Shown: one piece after another, positions 10,165 through 22,516 of the stretch
Layout: each line of letters starts with the position of its first letter
Position numbering within the stretch: the stretch's first letter is position 1
Assembly (NCBI RefSeq): GCF_030269925.1
Contig: NC_085127.1
Span: 14,267,501-14,331,500, forward strand
Direction of reading: 5' to 3'
DNA length: 64,000 nt
DNA from: Bombyx mori
Lineage: Eukaryota > Arthropoda > Insecta > Lepidoptera > Bombycidae
Made by a program: the position numbers and the translations under genes
The notes under the pieces: model-generated
The model's database searches: none
Told to the model about the DNA's origin: nothing
The model's input: only the letters and a program-made list of their open reading frames with translations

Positions 10165-11958
10165 AGGTATATATATAATCTGAATCTTGGAAACGGCTCC
10201 AACGATTTTCATAAAATTTAGTATACAGGGGATTTCGGGGGCGATAAATCGATCTAGCTACGATTTATTTTCAGAAAATGTTGTTTTATTCGTGTTTTCA
10301 ATACTCTTCACTCTTCCCGACATCTATTCGCGAATATTAATACTATTTTTGTTAATTGAGAGCAACTAACTGCTTTAAAGACACAACAAGATGGGGTTAT
10401 AAAAAAAAAGCGAGCAATGTTCGGTCATCATCTAGTCTTCGATAAAATGAGTCGCATTCTCAGTCTTAAAGCTGTGATTACCTGTCGCTGCCACAGAAGC
10501 AAGAGCTGTCAACGACACGGATAATACAATTAGTAAATACGTTCGGTCCCGCATTTATGAAATTGGATCGCGAGCATTTTGCGGCTTAATTAATTTGTAC
10601 TTAATCTACTTGCGACGAGTGGCTGCGTTGCGCTGTGGGATGTTATCACGGTTGAATAACCTCCTAAATATTATGTAAATAACATAAGTTCAACTAAATG
10701 TAATATAATTTATTTTATTTTACACTTTATTTATATGTAGTTAAATATATAATTAAAAGGATATTTACGGTGTATATTAATATAATTTAATTTTAAATAT
10801 TTCGAATATTTTACAGATTTTATGCGTCAGGTATTGAAATAATTCATGGTTTTTTTTTTTTTTTTATTGCTTAGAAATGTGCTTGCTTATGTAATGTTAT
10901 AAATTTTATTATGTGATCTTGATGGGGCTTATTAAGTTCTCTTATGAATGAACATTACAATGACTTCAATTTAACACGTATTTTGACCTCATGTCTCAAA
11001 GAAAACCTTCCGGCTTGTGCTATGTTGTCTCCAGTAGTTTTCACGGCGTGAGGACTGGTCGGACAGGAAAAGCAGGTTGTCATCGAGACTATAATTATAT
11101 ACATAATATCTCGATGCAGGTTGTATATTTTTTCTGCATATTCAATAGTGTCCTGAAGATTTTCGTTAATAAACTCTAGATGTTAATGTACAAATAACCA
11201 AAGACTAAAAATATAACGGGTCGTTTGTAACCTTTTTCTTCAGTTTGTTATCCGATTTTTTTAACACACTTTACCACGATTGACCTGTATCTATTTCTCT
11301 AACGGAATCTAACAAAATTTATTTAGTAGCTTCATTATCTACGATTGAATTCAAAATTTGCAGATGTTGCGTATAAATTATATTGAACGAATTACAGACG
11401 TTGAGCGTTTGCTCCAGTCTTCATTAGCTAGAGAATAATTATACCCAATCCAATTTCTTTGAATTCAATAAAAAATCTAGACGATTCGTTGTCTCTGATT
11501 GTGCGAGAATCAAAACTTGCGATAGTGTACATTACAAACTTACTGTTAAAATCGTTTTTTGATTGACATATTGTAAAGTTATGTACCTGTGGAATATATT
11601 ATATTCAACATCGTTAGGGCGCCATTTCGACGTTAATGTGAGTTCTATATGCATATTTTCCCTCACAAATTCTATATTCCCTTATCGCACCCTTCTAGAC
11701 ATATGTTTAGAACGGTCGAATAAGGAAATACGTGTTCTATTTGTCATTATAACTTGACACATCATACCGTGCCATTTATTTTTTTGTTCATCATTTCGTT
11801 CATCTGGATTTTGTTATAATATTTAGTTGTTAGTTATAGATGCGATGCTAATAGTTTAGTTTTATAAGACATTCATAATTTGATGGTGTTATACTGTACT
11901 ACTGATTTTTCGTTTTGTTCTTTTTATATAATGCCATTCTTCAACTAAATATTGTTTG
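10165..11958. other. AT-rich spacer, no gene recognised
   Basis: About 1.8 kb of AT-rich DNA with a T run at 10852-10865. Short open frames here show no coding character. I recognise no repeat family. Confidence 0.35.
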
Positions 11959-11960
11959 TT

Positions 11961-12210
11961 ACTTGGTGGTACGACCTCTTGTGAGTCCGCGCGGGTAGGT
12001 ACCACCACCCTGCCTATTTCTGCCGTGAAGCAGTAATGCGTTTCGGTTTGAAGGGTGGGGCAGCCGTCGTTACTATACTTGAGACCTTAGAACTTGTATC
12101 TCAAGGTGGGTGGCGCATTTACGTTGTGGATGTCTATGGGCTCCAGTAACCACTTAACACCAGGTGGGCTGTGAGCTCGTCCAACCATAAAAGCAATAAA
12201 AAAAATAAAA
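11961..12210 (+). mobile_element. Bm1: Bm1 SINE, lacking the tRNA-like head
   Basis: Starts at the CTTGGTGGTA segment and ends in an A-rich tail. Close to the common Bm1 sequence. Confidence 0.85.
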
Positions 12211-12214
12211 ATAA

Positions 12215-12695
12215 ACTTGTTTATTTTAGTTATGTATTTATTATTTCCAACTTAATTCGATTGTTTTTGTATAACTTATTTATGCGTGAGACTTTTTGGC
12301 GATCTGGATTTCTTTTTCTGTAAGCCAGAGTATTTTCATAAAGAAATATGTAAAACAAGTAAATAAATTTTATAAGATGCTCATTTAGATGCTCTTTTAA
12401 GGAATAATAATAGTCTTTTAAGTTAATCCGACAAAGGATATAATGTTTTCCTTGTAATAACTTTACGTCTCCTATTGTCCCTTTTTAGGCGACTCAAAAT
12501 TCACATTCATTTTAATTATTAAGAAATATGTGCAATTAGTGTCATGGGAATTTTATTTTGGATTTAATTTTTTTCCATTCAAACCGTCATCAGGCAGGCC
12601 GTATTGCCGAATTCAATACAAAAGTACACACATAAGCGTGGTTGTAAAAAAACAAATTTTGTAATCATCTCTTATTAGGGATCTATATAATAATA
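12215..12695. other. AT-rich spacer, nothing recognised
   Basis: No ORF or known repeat is visible. Confidence 0.35.
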
Positions 12696-12698
12696 TTA

Positions 12699-13113
12699 TC
12701 TATATATTAATACGTGAAGCAAAAACTTTGTACCCCTTTTTACGAAAATTGCGCGAACGGAGGGATATGAAGTTTCCTACACTTATAGAGAATATAGAGA
12801 AGGAGCGCAGAATGCTATTTTTTTTTTTTTTTTTTGCATAAAAATATATTAATTCAATAAAAAAACCATGTATTTGACACACACGCGCATGCATACTATT
12901 TGTTTATTGTCAAACTTTTCTTTTTGCTTATAGTCTGTGGTCAGATTGAGAATTAAGATTAAATATTTTTTACTATTCATATTTTTCTAAAGTGTAGTCT
13001 TGGCGAAATCTGTTATTATAAAAGTAGTCTTTGACAATGGAACCTTAATAATGTTCAAACTTATAATTTCATTTGATTATATAGTCGAATTTCGACTACT
13101 GCGGGACCACTAG
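12699..13113 (+). mobile_element. Non-autonomous Helitron, family 1
   Basis: TC start after A, CTAG end before T, with the terminal hairpin. The A run at about 12822-12836 on the complement makes it differ in length from its relatives. A LINE is inserted two bases downstream. Confidence 0.85.
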
Positions 13114-13126
13114 TTAAAATGGTCAC

Positions 13127-13622
13127 ACCCATGATCTGTAAGCGGAGTAAAATGTCCCTTCGGAACAAGGTGACACTTTACAAAACTTGCATTAGGCCCG
13201 TCATGACTTACGCGAGTGTGGTGTTCGCTCACGCGGCCCGCACACACATAGACACCCTCCAATCCCTACAATCCCGCTTTTGCAGGTTAGCTGTCGGGGC
13301 TCCGTGGTTCGTGAGGAACGTTGACCTACACGACGACCTGGGCCTCGAATCTATCCGGAAATACATGAAGTCAGCGTCGGAACGGTACTTCGATAAGGCT
13401 ATGCGTCATGATAATCGCCTTATCGTAGCCGCCGCTAACTACTCACCGAATCCTGATCACGCAGGAGCCAGTCACCGTCGACGCCCTAGACACGTCCTTA
13501 CGGATCCATCAGATCCAATAACCTTTGCATTAGACGCCTTCAGCTCTAACACTAGGAGCAGGCTTAGGGACCTCGGTAACCGTACTCGTCGAACTCGACA
13601 AAGAGTTCGCCGTGCAACCTAA
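13127..13622 (+). pseudogene. C-terminal part of LINE reverse transcriptase
   Basis: About 165 residues starting at PMICKRSKMSLRNKVTLYK. This is the post-catalytic region of a jockey-type ORF2 (LYKTCIRPVMTYASVVFAHA is typical), ending in an arginine-rich tail. The catalytic reverse transcriptase and endonuclease domains are absent because of 5' truncation, so it cannot act. A shorter relative is at 45465-45804. Confidence 0.8.
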
Positions 13623-13860
13623 CCCATGAATCAGCTCGCTGAGTTTCTCGCCGGATCTTTTCAGCGGGTCGCGATTCCGATCCGGTAGTAGATTCATTCG
13701 CGAAGCAGCTACTCTTGAGCTGTTAGGTCTCCTTCGGAGGCGCTCGGGTAGCTGTTAGCAAATCCCACCCCTCCTGGCTGAGCCTTTGCTCGCCCACGTG
13801 TCCTGGTGAAACTGGAAAGGCCTCCGGGCCACCAGTAATCTTTAAATCATAAAAAAAAAA
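13127..13860 (+). mobile_element. Jockey-like LINE 3' end with target-site duplications
   Basis: A 5'-truncated copy. It has the last 165 or so codons of ORF2 (stop at 13620-13622), a 3' UTR of about 230 bases, and a poly(A) tail. The 11-base duplication AAAATGGTCAC flanks it (13116-13126 and 13861-13871). The apparent ATG at 13119 belongs to the duplication, so it is not the element's own start. The 3' UTR carries the pseudoknot module at 13637-13685: CGCTGAG with TTCAGCG, interleaved with CCGGATC and GATCCGG. Confidence 0.85.
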
Positions 13861-13864
13861 AAAA

Positions 13865-14880
13865 TGGTCACTGTTAAAATTTTAGCTTCATCTGGCCCGC
13901 AATTTGACTTGTCCGCACTCTATGCTCGTGATTTATCCAGTCTAGGTTGATTCAGTTTTTGGGCTGTTAAGTTCTAAATACCTCAGTTATGATGACCCTA
14001 ATTATATTTCAAATTAGATGCGTTTTTGTCCATTCGTTTTAGTTTTACTTTATCATTTTCTATATTTCGATGGAGGATTATGCAATGACAAACAGGGCTT
14101 AAAGTGCAGTAGGAGTAGGAAGTAGTGTGGTTAGTATTGTTGTTGTCCATGGGCGATGACCTCTCTCTATCAGGTGAACCATATAATCATATGATTTTGA
14201 AATAAATTATAAAATGGTGATGATCCTGTGATTATACGTAGACAGTTAATGCTATACTGTCTACTAGACTTAAGTATGTCTTCCAATAATTTGAAGAAGC
14301 TTAAACGTCGTGATCAACGTGTGAATGTGTGGTTGTGTGTGTATGTGTTATCCCAACGTATAAATGCAGTTATAGAAACACTATTATTATCCTATTAACT
14401 CAATGAAAATATAGATATAAAATTCGTATGAAATAAAAAAAGCTGTAAAATTAAGGTAGATTCTTTCCTCTTCTAATAAAAAGGAATCATAATATAAAGT
14501 CTGATTTGAGCCGCCAAATAACAATACTCGTTATCTGCCAGTTTATCAAAATCCAGATTACATTAACAGGAAAACGAACATCAATAAATCGGACGAATTA
14601 GTCATTAGAAGATGAACGTTTTCACTTTCTTGCGAACGCAACCTACGCGCTATTATGAATATAAATTGTATCTATTAGACCCGTCTATTGTTTTGTCAGG
14701 AATATCGACTTCAACGTGACTCAACTGAAACCCTTCTCTGCATCTTTGTTAAGTTTTGTGCTGTAATTTAAGACGGGAAAGGCTTGAAGCGTTCCTATAT
14801 CAACAAAACTGATCGGCCGAGAAACGTCAAGCTGTCGAAATCATCTCATCGTAAGCGCCGTCTTCGCATTCTATCGCACA
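13865..14880. other. AT-rich flank upstream of the futsch-like exon
   Basis: No repeat was recognised. The last few hundred bases (about 14600-14900) become richer in CpG and may hold the promoter and the start of the transcript. I cannot fix a transcription start site. Confidence 0.35.
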
Positions 14881-14913
14881 GCTGAGGTTTTTCAGCCGGC
14901 GTGTTTAGACGCA

Positions 14914-15085
14914 ATGCAGATCACGTGTGCGCTGGACTAGCTCGTTCAGGCTTCTGTATACGCCCTTAGGAGGCGCCGTCCTTGTCCGCGGGCGTGGGTT
15001 CCGTGCAGGAGTGAACATGACGGGTGTAAGGGGTTGGAGAAGCAGACGCGGCGTCTGCGTGTCGCGCTTGACGGGCGGTCGATGA
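14914..15085 (+). promoter_or_regulatory. Upstream ORFs in the leader of the futsch-like gene
   Basis: Two short ORFs precede the proposed start: 14914-14940 (8 codons plus stop) and 15017-15085 (22 codons plus stop). The second ends in ATGA, where an ATG in frame with the main coding sequence overlaps its stop codon. If these lie in the transcript they could limit or re-direct translation of the exon at 15220. The leader is CpG-rich from about 14940 onward. Confidence 0.4.
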
Positions 15086-15330
15086 GAGGTCGGTGCGCGC
15101 GCCTCGTCCAGCGCCGGCCGGCAGACGCCATTCCGAGCGGAGTTCCCCTGTCGAGCGGTCGACTGCACACGCTTGCACTGGCCGAACCGTCGGCAGTCGT
15201 GCCGGCGCCGCCGTCGGCGATGGACCACGACGAGGACAGATCGCTGTCCCTCGGGACGGAGGTCTCGGCCTCCGTGCCCCCGCCGAGCCCTCTAACGGGA
15301 TGCTACCTGCTCGCCGTCATCGGGGAGCCC
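14940..15330. promoter_or_regulatory. CpG-rich island around the exon
   Basis: CG dinucleotides are frequent here, in sharp contrast to the AT-rich DNA on both sides. This fits a leader and first exon. Several long open frames on the other strand in this block are a by-product of the high GC content. Confidence 0.5.
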
Positions 15331-15376
15331 CACACTCACGAGCACAAGGAGATTATCCTGCAGCGCTTAGTTAAAG
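15220..15376 (+). CDS. futsch: First coding exon of a MAP1/futsch-like microtubule-associated protein
   Basis: The exon codes for 52 residues plus one base (phase-1 intron) and ends at a strong donor, AAAG|GTAAGG (15377-15382). The peptide has an acidic, serine/proline-rich start (MDHDEDRSLS, then VPPPSPLTG) and then CYLLAVIGEPHTHEHKEIIL followed by QRLVK. That second part resembles the conserved N-terminal block of MAP1 proteins (Drosophila futsch; vertebrate MAP1A/B), large cytoskeletal proteins that bind and stabilise microtubules in neurons and at synapses. I chose the ATG at 15220 because its context is good (G at -3 and at +4). An in-frame ATG at 15082 would add 46 residues but has a weak context. 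I found no following exon to 64 kb. The match is from memory, not from an alignment. Confidence 0.65.
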
Positions 15377-15479
15377 GTAAGGCTGTATGGATTTTGCTCA
15401 GCTGTCAAAGTGACAGGTGTCAAAACGATCAGATGCGCCGGTCCGCTGTTGCCTGCTGGAATTAGAAACGTTACCTAGT

Positions 15480-17080
15480 GTTATTAGCTCGAGTAAGCGC
15501 ACTTTCTCCGTTTGTTTCGCCGGCAGATAATGATAATGTTCGCCGGCTGGATTCTACGCAAATAATGAACGTTTGTTTACGGACGCGTCGGCCGCGGCGT
15601 GCCGGTGTACTTACTGTGAAATAATGTGCTGCTACAAAATAAATTAATTGTGAATTCTACGTGATACAAATTAATTTCAGTAATTCCGAATGTAATGCGT
15701 AAACAGGAAAATTGTTGACTGATTTACTATTTTTAATAGGAATAAATAAAAACATTCCAATAAGATTATTGTCAATTTCACAAAAAAAACAACAATATAT
15801 TGGTATTTTCAAAAATCTCCAACCAATCTTTGTTTTGTTGATCGAGCTTGATACCGGTTTCTTCCTGTGACGTTATAGATGACGTCACGCGGCAATTACT
15901 CGAATTAGGTAAAAAATACGTATTGCGGCATTTCTGCGTACAAACAATATTTTTCTTACACATTACGTAATATGCCGCATCGACACGCTCCAACGATTTC
16001 ATAGTTTGCGACTTCAAAAAAAGCATCCATCCGACGAACAAAACGAAGGAAAAAATACAGTTGTTTCAATAGGAAAAAATAAACTAGTTAAAATAAGCAA
16101 ATGAATGGCAAAGTGTTAACGTTCTAGAATAAGTCAGTTTCGAACTGAATTTCTTTAGTCGGACTCGGAAAATATGTGATTCTTTGTGTGAGATAGAGAT
16201 CCTGCATAACGTCAAATGAACTTCTGCCTATCTAAGAAGTCTACCAAGAAACATTCCCACGGGCTGTCCTATTTGATTTTCTTATTATGTAATATATAAA
16301 TGTACCTAGATATAATATACAAATATTGTATTCAATGATAGAATAGCAAAAAGTCAAGACTCTCTCTGATTTGGTATTCCGACGGCAGATTATTTTGATA
16401 TTTAATTAATATCTATGTAAAATAGCAAACAAGTTCGATTGAAAACGTTTTGATACACTACTACTTATTACATTATAAAGTAATGGGATATGGTTAAACT
16501 TATTGAACCCAAAACATTAATACTGAATGTCGTACACATATACAGCATCTTTAAAAAAATATTGAGATATTCTCAATTTATCGCCAAAGAAAATCAGGAA
16601 AGAAATTATCGTTACCGCAAATGTATTCCCGGGAGAGGAACATAAGCTTTTGAGCTTTCATATTACGGACTTTACGTCAAAGGCTCACTCTGCGGAATAA
16701 ACTCATATATTTTTGGGCTATACCAGTTATTTTAATATATTCAAGACTGATCCGAAATCAGAGTCTCAGTTGGATTACATTAAGGTTTTAGAATCGTATT
16801 TTTTTTTCATTTACATTCCGAGTTTGCATTGGAACCTGATGAAATGCATGCGTTGAATTTAATTAGCAGGAAAGAGGATTTATTTTTAAGTTCCGATGAT
16901 GCCGATCAGAAAATTTTCTTTCTCTTTCAAATATAATCGATCCTCTGAATATAATCTACGAAATGAGGCTTGCGTTGCGCGCCGCATATTTTGCATGAAT
17001 ATGCGATACGCCAGTCCGCAAACAAAACATTTTGCTATTAAAGTAGACACGCATTCGCAAATTTTCCTGTTGGAAAAATT
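15480..17080. other. Putative intron sequence, no feature recognised
   Basis: AT-rich apart from a short GC patch at 15520-15610. Several short open frames show no coding pattern. If the futsch-like call is right, this is the beginning of intron 1. Confidence 0.35.
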
Positions 17081-17083
17081 TGT

Positions 17084-17208
17084 TTTTTCTTTTTTATTGC
17101 CCATGTAGGTAGACGAGCATACGCGACACCTGATGGAATGTGGTTACCGTCGCTAATGGATGTCAGCAATGCCAGGGGCAGAGCCAAGCCGCTGCCTACT
17201 GTTTAATT
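17084..17208 (-). mobile_element. Short 3' end of the LINE family at 3482-6518
   Basis: T run, then TTATTGCCCATGTAGGTAGAC... to GCCGCTGCCTACTG, matching the last 120 or so bases of the large LINE. It is a heavily 5'-truncated insertion. Confidence 0.8.
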
Positions 17209-17209
17209 A

Positions 17210-18178
17210 AGAGATTACGCGGAATTTCTGATACAGAAGAATGGATGAGATCGGACTAAGCAATACTAATCACTTCGTGAGTTCGTTTGCTCATACACGC
17301 TAATAAAAAAGCCACATTTGGCAGTCGACTATTTTTGACTTTTTCCCAACAATATAATAAAACTAGTATCTTTATTGATAAAGGAAATCGTTTATCATCA
17401 AGGCAAACGGATGCTGAGTTTTTTTTTATTTCAGCTTAAATCCTTTTTTTTCGTTATTTTAAATGTCAGCAGCAAAAAAAGATTAACACAAACTTCTTTT
17501 AGAATCAAATCAGTTTTCGTTCGAACAAAGATTGAAGTTTGAGCACCGTCAAGATAAATAAAAATTATACTACCAGTAATATTGGAACAATAATTATAGC
17601 CAAATAAAATCTCTTTTAATCTCGTACTATTTGGAAGTTATTAAAGTTGAAACAATCCAATATTATCTATTCCGGGTATCAGTTTGTCAAACTTAACGTT
17701 AGGTCGAGTGATTATAACTGAACCTTAATTGGTAGGAATTTCCAGAAAATAACCAAGCGTATTTTTACTCCTGCATCAATAAGGGTTCCCGCATGTAATG
17801 GTAAAGACAGAACTTCGAGAAAAACATCTGATAGAAATCAGCAGAAGAAGAGAAGGACCCTTCTGTCTAATCAAATAAGTCAATAATACATTTGAGGCCT
17901 ATAAAATCAAAGGCAGCTAAACGCCATAATGTCGTAAAATGGATTAACAATGGCGCTATCTTGTTTAGTTACTTGAACACGCTTTAGTGTTTTCATGTTA
18001 TAACAAATGCATCTAAATCTGTAACAAATTCAGTTCAAAAATTTTAGTTTTACTCAGTCCTAAGTACTAATAAACGAAGTTTTATCATTTAAAATTCAGA
18101 TTATTAGTAATATTCTCATTCTTTATAAATCTGCTTTAAAATAAAGAACATCGTAGCTATCCGAACAAAGTTATTTCA
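17210..18178. other. AT-rich spacer, nothing recognised
   Basis: No ORF or repeat is visible. Confidence 0.35.
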
Positions 18179-18179
18179 G

Positions 18180-18243
18180 CGTGTTGCTAACACTGGCCCT
18201 AGCAAGAGCAGTACTTCGATGGATCGGGAGGATCCGTAATGAC
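18180..18243 (-). mobile_element. LINE 3' end (pseudoknot family) with internal deletion
   Basis: GTTGCTAACACTGGCCCTAG...CAGTACTTCG is joined directly to ATGGATCGGGAGGATCCGTA. In the longer copy at 62658-62958 those two pieces are about 155 bases apart, so the pseudoknot module has been deleted here. Confidence 0.6.
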
Positions 18244-18644
18244 GTGTTTAGGGCCGATTTTTGTAGTTTACTTGAATATTTGACAAACTTGGATTTAGCT
18301 GCCTTTGATTTTATAGGCCTCATTTTTTTAAATGCTATTCAACAAAGAAAGCCTCTTATTCAACAGGGGGCATGGATAATGAACGCATTGTCTGGTTGAA
18401 AACAATAACCGAAATTTATATGAAGCGAGATTAACGTAGAAAAACATCCACTATTAGTTGGAATCTTTGGCTCGATTGGGACTTAGTTATCTTTAGAGTT
18501 GGTTCTTTACGCGTTTTGTATCGTATTTTTCGTGAGGAGTGTCTGGTGAGATGATTCGTCATCTGCACTGCGCAGCGCTGATGCAGTGTGGCTTATTATA
18601 AGGAGGATTATTTTACTACTGATGACTACTGACTGATGAAGTTT

Positions 18645-18750
18645 GCCCTGACATGTCCTTCCTCAAACAAGATTTGAAAAGAGCTTTTAGCGATGATCCA
18701 TGGCTTAACTGTCCCTCTAGCATTTCTAAAGTTCATGGATGTTGGTGATC
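18645..18750 (+). mobile_element. Degenerate 3' end of the large LINE family
   Basis: GACATGTCCTTCCTCAAACA and later blocks match the C-terminal codons and 3' UTR of the LINE at 3482-6518, with many changes. Confidence 0.45.
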
Positions 18751-21018
18751 TTTTACCAGAAATGTGGGAGCCTTTGTGTACTCGTTCGTCTACTCTCTTA
18801 GGTAATAAAAACCTTAGGATACAGGAGGTTGCATTGATTATGATAAAAAGCTTAAGGTAGATTTTTCTATGTTAACTAGTGGTTCACTTATTACGTTTTG
18901 TTGTTCAATACGCCTCAACTATCCATGCATCATCATAAACATTGTTTAACGAACATTATCTTATCGATTCGTTACATTGAAAATGTTGATATATTTTGAA
19001 GTTTCGCGTTGCATTCTGATAACTGCAATTCGTAAGACCGGAACATCAGTCGGGTAATAAACTAAAAATAAATCGGTCGTAAATTATTCCTGTAAAACTA
19101 GCTTTTATTTTACACCGTTTGTGGTTTTTTAAGTTATGATCTTCAGACTATAATTATCGATGAATTATTTCAAGGAATCGCATTATCTATAGTCCAAAAT
19201 TCATCAGCCACATGCTCTTATGTCTGTCTCCTATTTTATTTACCCTGGAAACACTTACGGGAACAGTACATTCAGGCATCGATAGAATTTCGGATAACGA
19301 ACCATATAACTCCGGCTACTCAATATCCGCTAACCAACAGACCAAAGAGGCTATAAATTGTCGATCGCACCTCATTCTCATAAAGTTCAAATATCATTCA
19401 GTGGTATTCATAAAATACACCGCCAAGAATTCTTGGATCTGTTATTTATCTGTAAGTGTTTGAATCTTTGACGCAAGTTCGTAATAATGATTGAACGAAG
19501 GGTCTTGAAAATTACGCACAGAGTTAATAAGATAGCGCGGTTTTAATCCATTCTTTAATGTTACATACGTTTTAAGAGGGGAGATGCATGTGACTAGGAG
19601 ATGTGTGGAAATGGTAAATGTGTGAATGACGATATGAAAGAAAGAGGAGTAAGTGTTGAGATGACGACTGATAGAGGAGAATGGAATAGAAAAATTCGCT
19701 GTATCGACCCCACTTACTGATATTAGGTGGATACAAAGAAGAATACATTAAATGACCCTGGCAAAGCTATACAATTGCCATAGTAAATTCGAGAGTATTC
19801 GTGATTTTATGTAGAAACAGATCTACAAATCGAGTTATAAGCCTATGGACCTCAGAGTAACACCAGTAACTCGTCCTGGAAAAATACAACGCGTTTGATT
19901 CTTTCTGAATTACAAATGTAATCTGATTGGAATTGAAGCAAATAGCAGTAAAACCGCGAAATTTAAATAATTTAAAATGTTCTTTTAACAAGCTTGAACG
20001 GATCCAGGGTCCGCCTTGCTATAATGATTAAATGTAGTTCATCGACATTATGAATACCGCCACCCACCCAAGAAAATCGTTTGAAATCTCATTAATTTTG
20101 AAGTAACGCTGTGATACCCTTGACATTGGACCGCGTGATTGCTTCGATAGTCGAAACTGTAATAAGATTAAACTAAAAACAAGACGCACAGCTAGATATT
20201 TCACAATATTTCGCGTAGTACTCTATTAAATAGCAGGACTGTCTCCAATTTACGATTAATTGTTGAAAATATTCCTTTGTGATCTCGAAAATTACCTCTA
20301 TTATTAATAAAAGTAGCCGAGCAATGTCGTTATAAAGGAACAAATCTCCTGTGAACTAAAGCGTCCTAGATATAAGATTTTAGCAATTCAAAGACCTAAA
20401 TAGAATGAAGCCTGACAACTAAAGGACGGGTTGAATACAATCTAACTGTCGGTCGGGGTGAAATCGAAGACAGGGTTGCCAAGTTCAAATAAAATGGTAG
20501 AATGGGAACTTTATTTGGTATAATTTTGGTAGCAAGATTCGACAGTGATTCGATCGACATATTTATTTTCAATCTTAGGATTTCCTTAAAACGAAAGCAT
20601 TTGATATATTATTTTATTTACTATATTTGTTTTGTGATGATTTTGTCTGTTTGGTTTTTAATCCAGACGTAACTATTGCTGTCTTGAGTAAGCAATGGAG
20701 GAATTGAAAATACGCTTAGGATGCTATTTATCATATAAATACTGTAAAAACAATTGCTTTCAAATTTCAGCGATTCCCCGGCCATGAAAAAAACGTATGC
20801 ATTAGTAATAATCAGATACATCAGCTTACACTTGATTTTCTGACCATCGTTTTGTATCTAAACGTCCAGTGACCGGTTAGAAGCTTGTTCAAATGCTTTA
20901 GATGGGTATATGAGCTTATAGCTCTCGAGACATTGGTGACCATAGATATTCATTCCTTCGATTCGATAACGGCTGCGAAGCTCGTACAATGAGGAATATT
21001 GTTCTCGTCGTATCTGTC
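18751..21018. other. AT-rich spacer, no feature recognised
   Basis: More than 2 kb without recognisable repeats or coding signal. This is the longest stretch in the first third of the window that looks free of young transposons. Confidence 0.35.
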
Positions 21019-21020
21019 TC

Positions 21021-21243
21021 TTGCGACAAAGGGCTCGGCGAGCAAACTAGCCCACACACAGCTTACTGAGTTTCTCACCGGATCTTATCAGTGGGTCGTG
21101 TTTTCGATCCGGTGGTAGATTCTGCGAAGCACTGCTAGGGTCACTGTAAGCAACTTCGCCAGGTTTGAGTCCCGTCAGCTACCTACTCGTTCGGTAACGC
21201 TGATATAGCCTCTCAAGGCTATCAGCATAGGTAGGGAAAAAAT
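21021..21243 (+). mobile_element. LINE 3' end (pseudoknot family)
   Basis: A plus-strand copy with CCGGATC...GATCCGG intact and a partly eroded first stem (ACTGA/TCAGT). The terminal hairpin GCTGATATAGCCT...AGGCTATCAGC and a short A tail are present. Confidence 0.75.
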
Positions 21244-21249
21244 AAGAAA

Positions 21250-22320
21250 GAGGAATACTACTAATACTACATATGGGTTCGGGCCCGATTTATCACCAGT
21301 AGACCGCCTTTAAAGCAGCCCGTGTATATAATAAACATATTGCTATTTTAATATTCATTTAAAATCTGTGTAAAATTGAAGTAATTGACATTTCACGAAC
21401 ATTCCGCGCAACAAACTCGAATTTATTGCGAAAAACATTCGTGTCGTATCTCGGAATGTTGCGCAATGCTTTGTCTGTTTTTGCATACATTCTAGTGTTT
21501 TATGTCGTTTTTTAGCTGGTTTTTAATTTATTTGCCGCCGTTTGGTCACTGCTGGTTGATGCTAAGTTAATGATGCTAGAAAACGGCAGTTTGGTGTTTC
21601 AATTTGAGAATTATTTGTATTCAGTTTTGACTAACTATAAAATAAAGAAGGACAGCTAAAACAACTGCTAAACCAACCATGCTATTTATACATACAATTC
21701 ATTACCAGTATAATGTTCGCTGCATGCTATTCTAAGTGCTAAGTTCCAGTAAGTTAAATATCAACTCAGTTTGAGTTTGAATCATTGACTACAGAATAGA
21801 ATGCGGAAAAGATCATTGAACCAAAATAAATAATGATTGAAAAGATCATTTTTCCTGGTGGTAGAGTGTGTTGTGAGCCCTCACGGTGCCGGTCCGAAAT
21901 AGACAAGATAGTATTAGATAAATTCTAGATAAGTAGCATTGTTCGTGCTTTCATTATGAAATTACAATAATAGTAGATTTTCAGTAACCCGGTAACCCTA
22001 ACGTAGTTCAAACGGGACATCAGAAAATAATCCTTAAATCCTTTTTACGAGCAGACAATGTTAGCCGTTCATTATTAAGAATACTTGATTATAAATTCAA
22101 CACAGAATAATATTGATCAATATTTAAGATACCAAAATCCTTTTTGGTTTATTTCGATTCGAGATTACTCAGCTTAGATTGTATGTATTCAATCAAGGTC
22201 GGTAATACTGTTCTGAATATTTGCGGTAAAGAAATTTACATTATCCCTTTTTTTAAATAGCGACCAACCTTCAGCCTTGCTAATTAATGAACGACAATAA
22301 CCATTTACCACTGTGGCAGC
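21250..22320. other. AT-rich spacer with one degenerate Bm1 trace
   Basis: At 21853-21895 a short CTGGTGGTAGAG...GAGCCCTCACGG stretch looks like an old Bm1 piece. Nothing else was recognised. Confidence 0.35.
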
Positions 22321-22325
22321 GGTAT

Positions 22326-22516
22326 TTTTTCCCTACATATACGCTGGTAGTCTAAGACGCTATTCCAACGACGCCCTGACGGGTAGGTGAGCTCATGGGC
22401 TCAACCTGAGAGAGTTTGCTAACACTAGCCCTAGCCAGAGCAGAGCTTCACAGAATCTATCACCGGATGGGAACCTACTGAAAAGATCCGGCGAGAAACT
22501 CAGTGGGCCTTGTCCC
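22326..22516 (-). mobile_element. LINE 3' end (pseudoknot family), subtype with CCAGC hairpin
   Basis: On the minus strand the module reads CCCACTGAG...TTCAGTAGG, interleaved with CCGGAT...ATCCGG. The pre-tail hairpin begins with a GG/CC-type stem (TGGAATA...TACCAGC) rather than the GA/TC type of the commoner subtype. Confidence 0.7.

Noticed and set aside
14905..15228. Arginine-rich minus-strand ORFs over the futsch-like exon
   Set aside because: Shadows of a GC-rich coding exon on the other strand, with no domain.
15034..15465. 143-codon ORF starting at 15034
   Set aside because: The start codon is TTG and the last 30 codons lie past the splice donor in the intron. Only 15220-15376 is kept.
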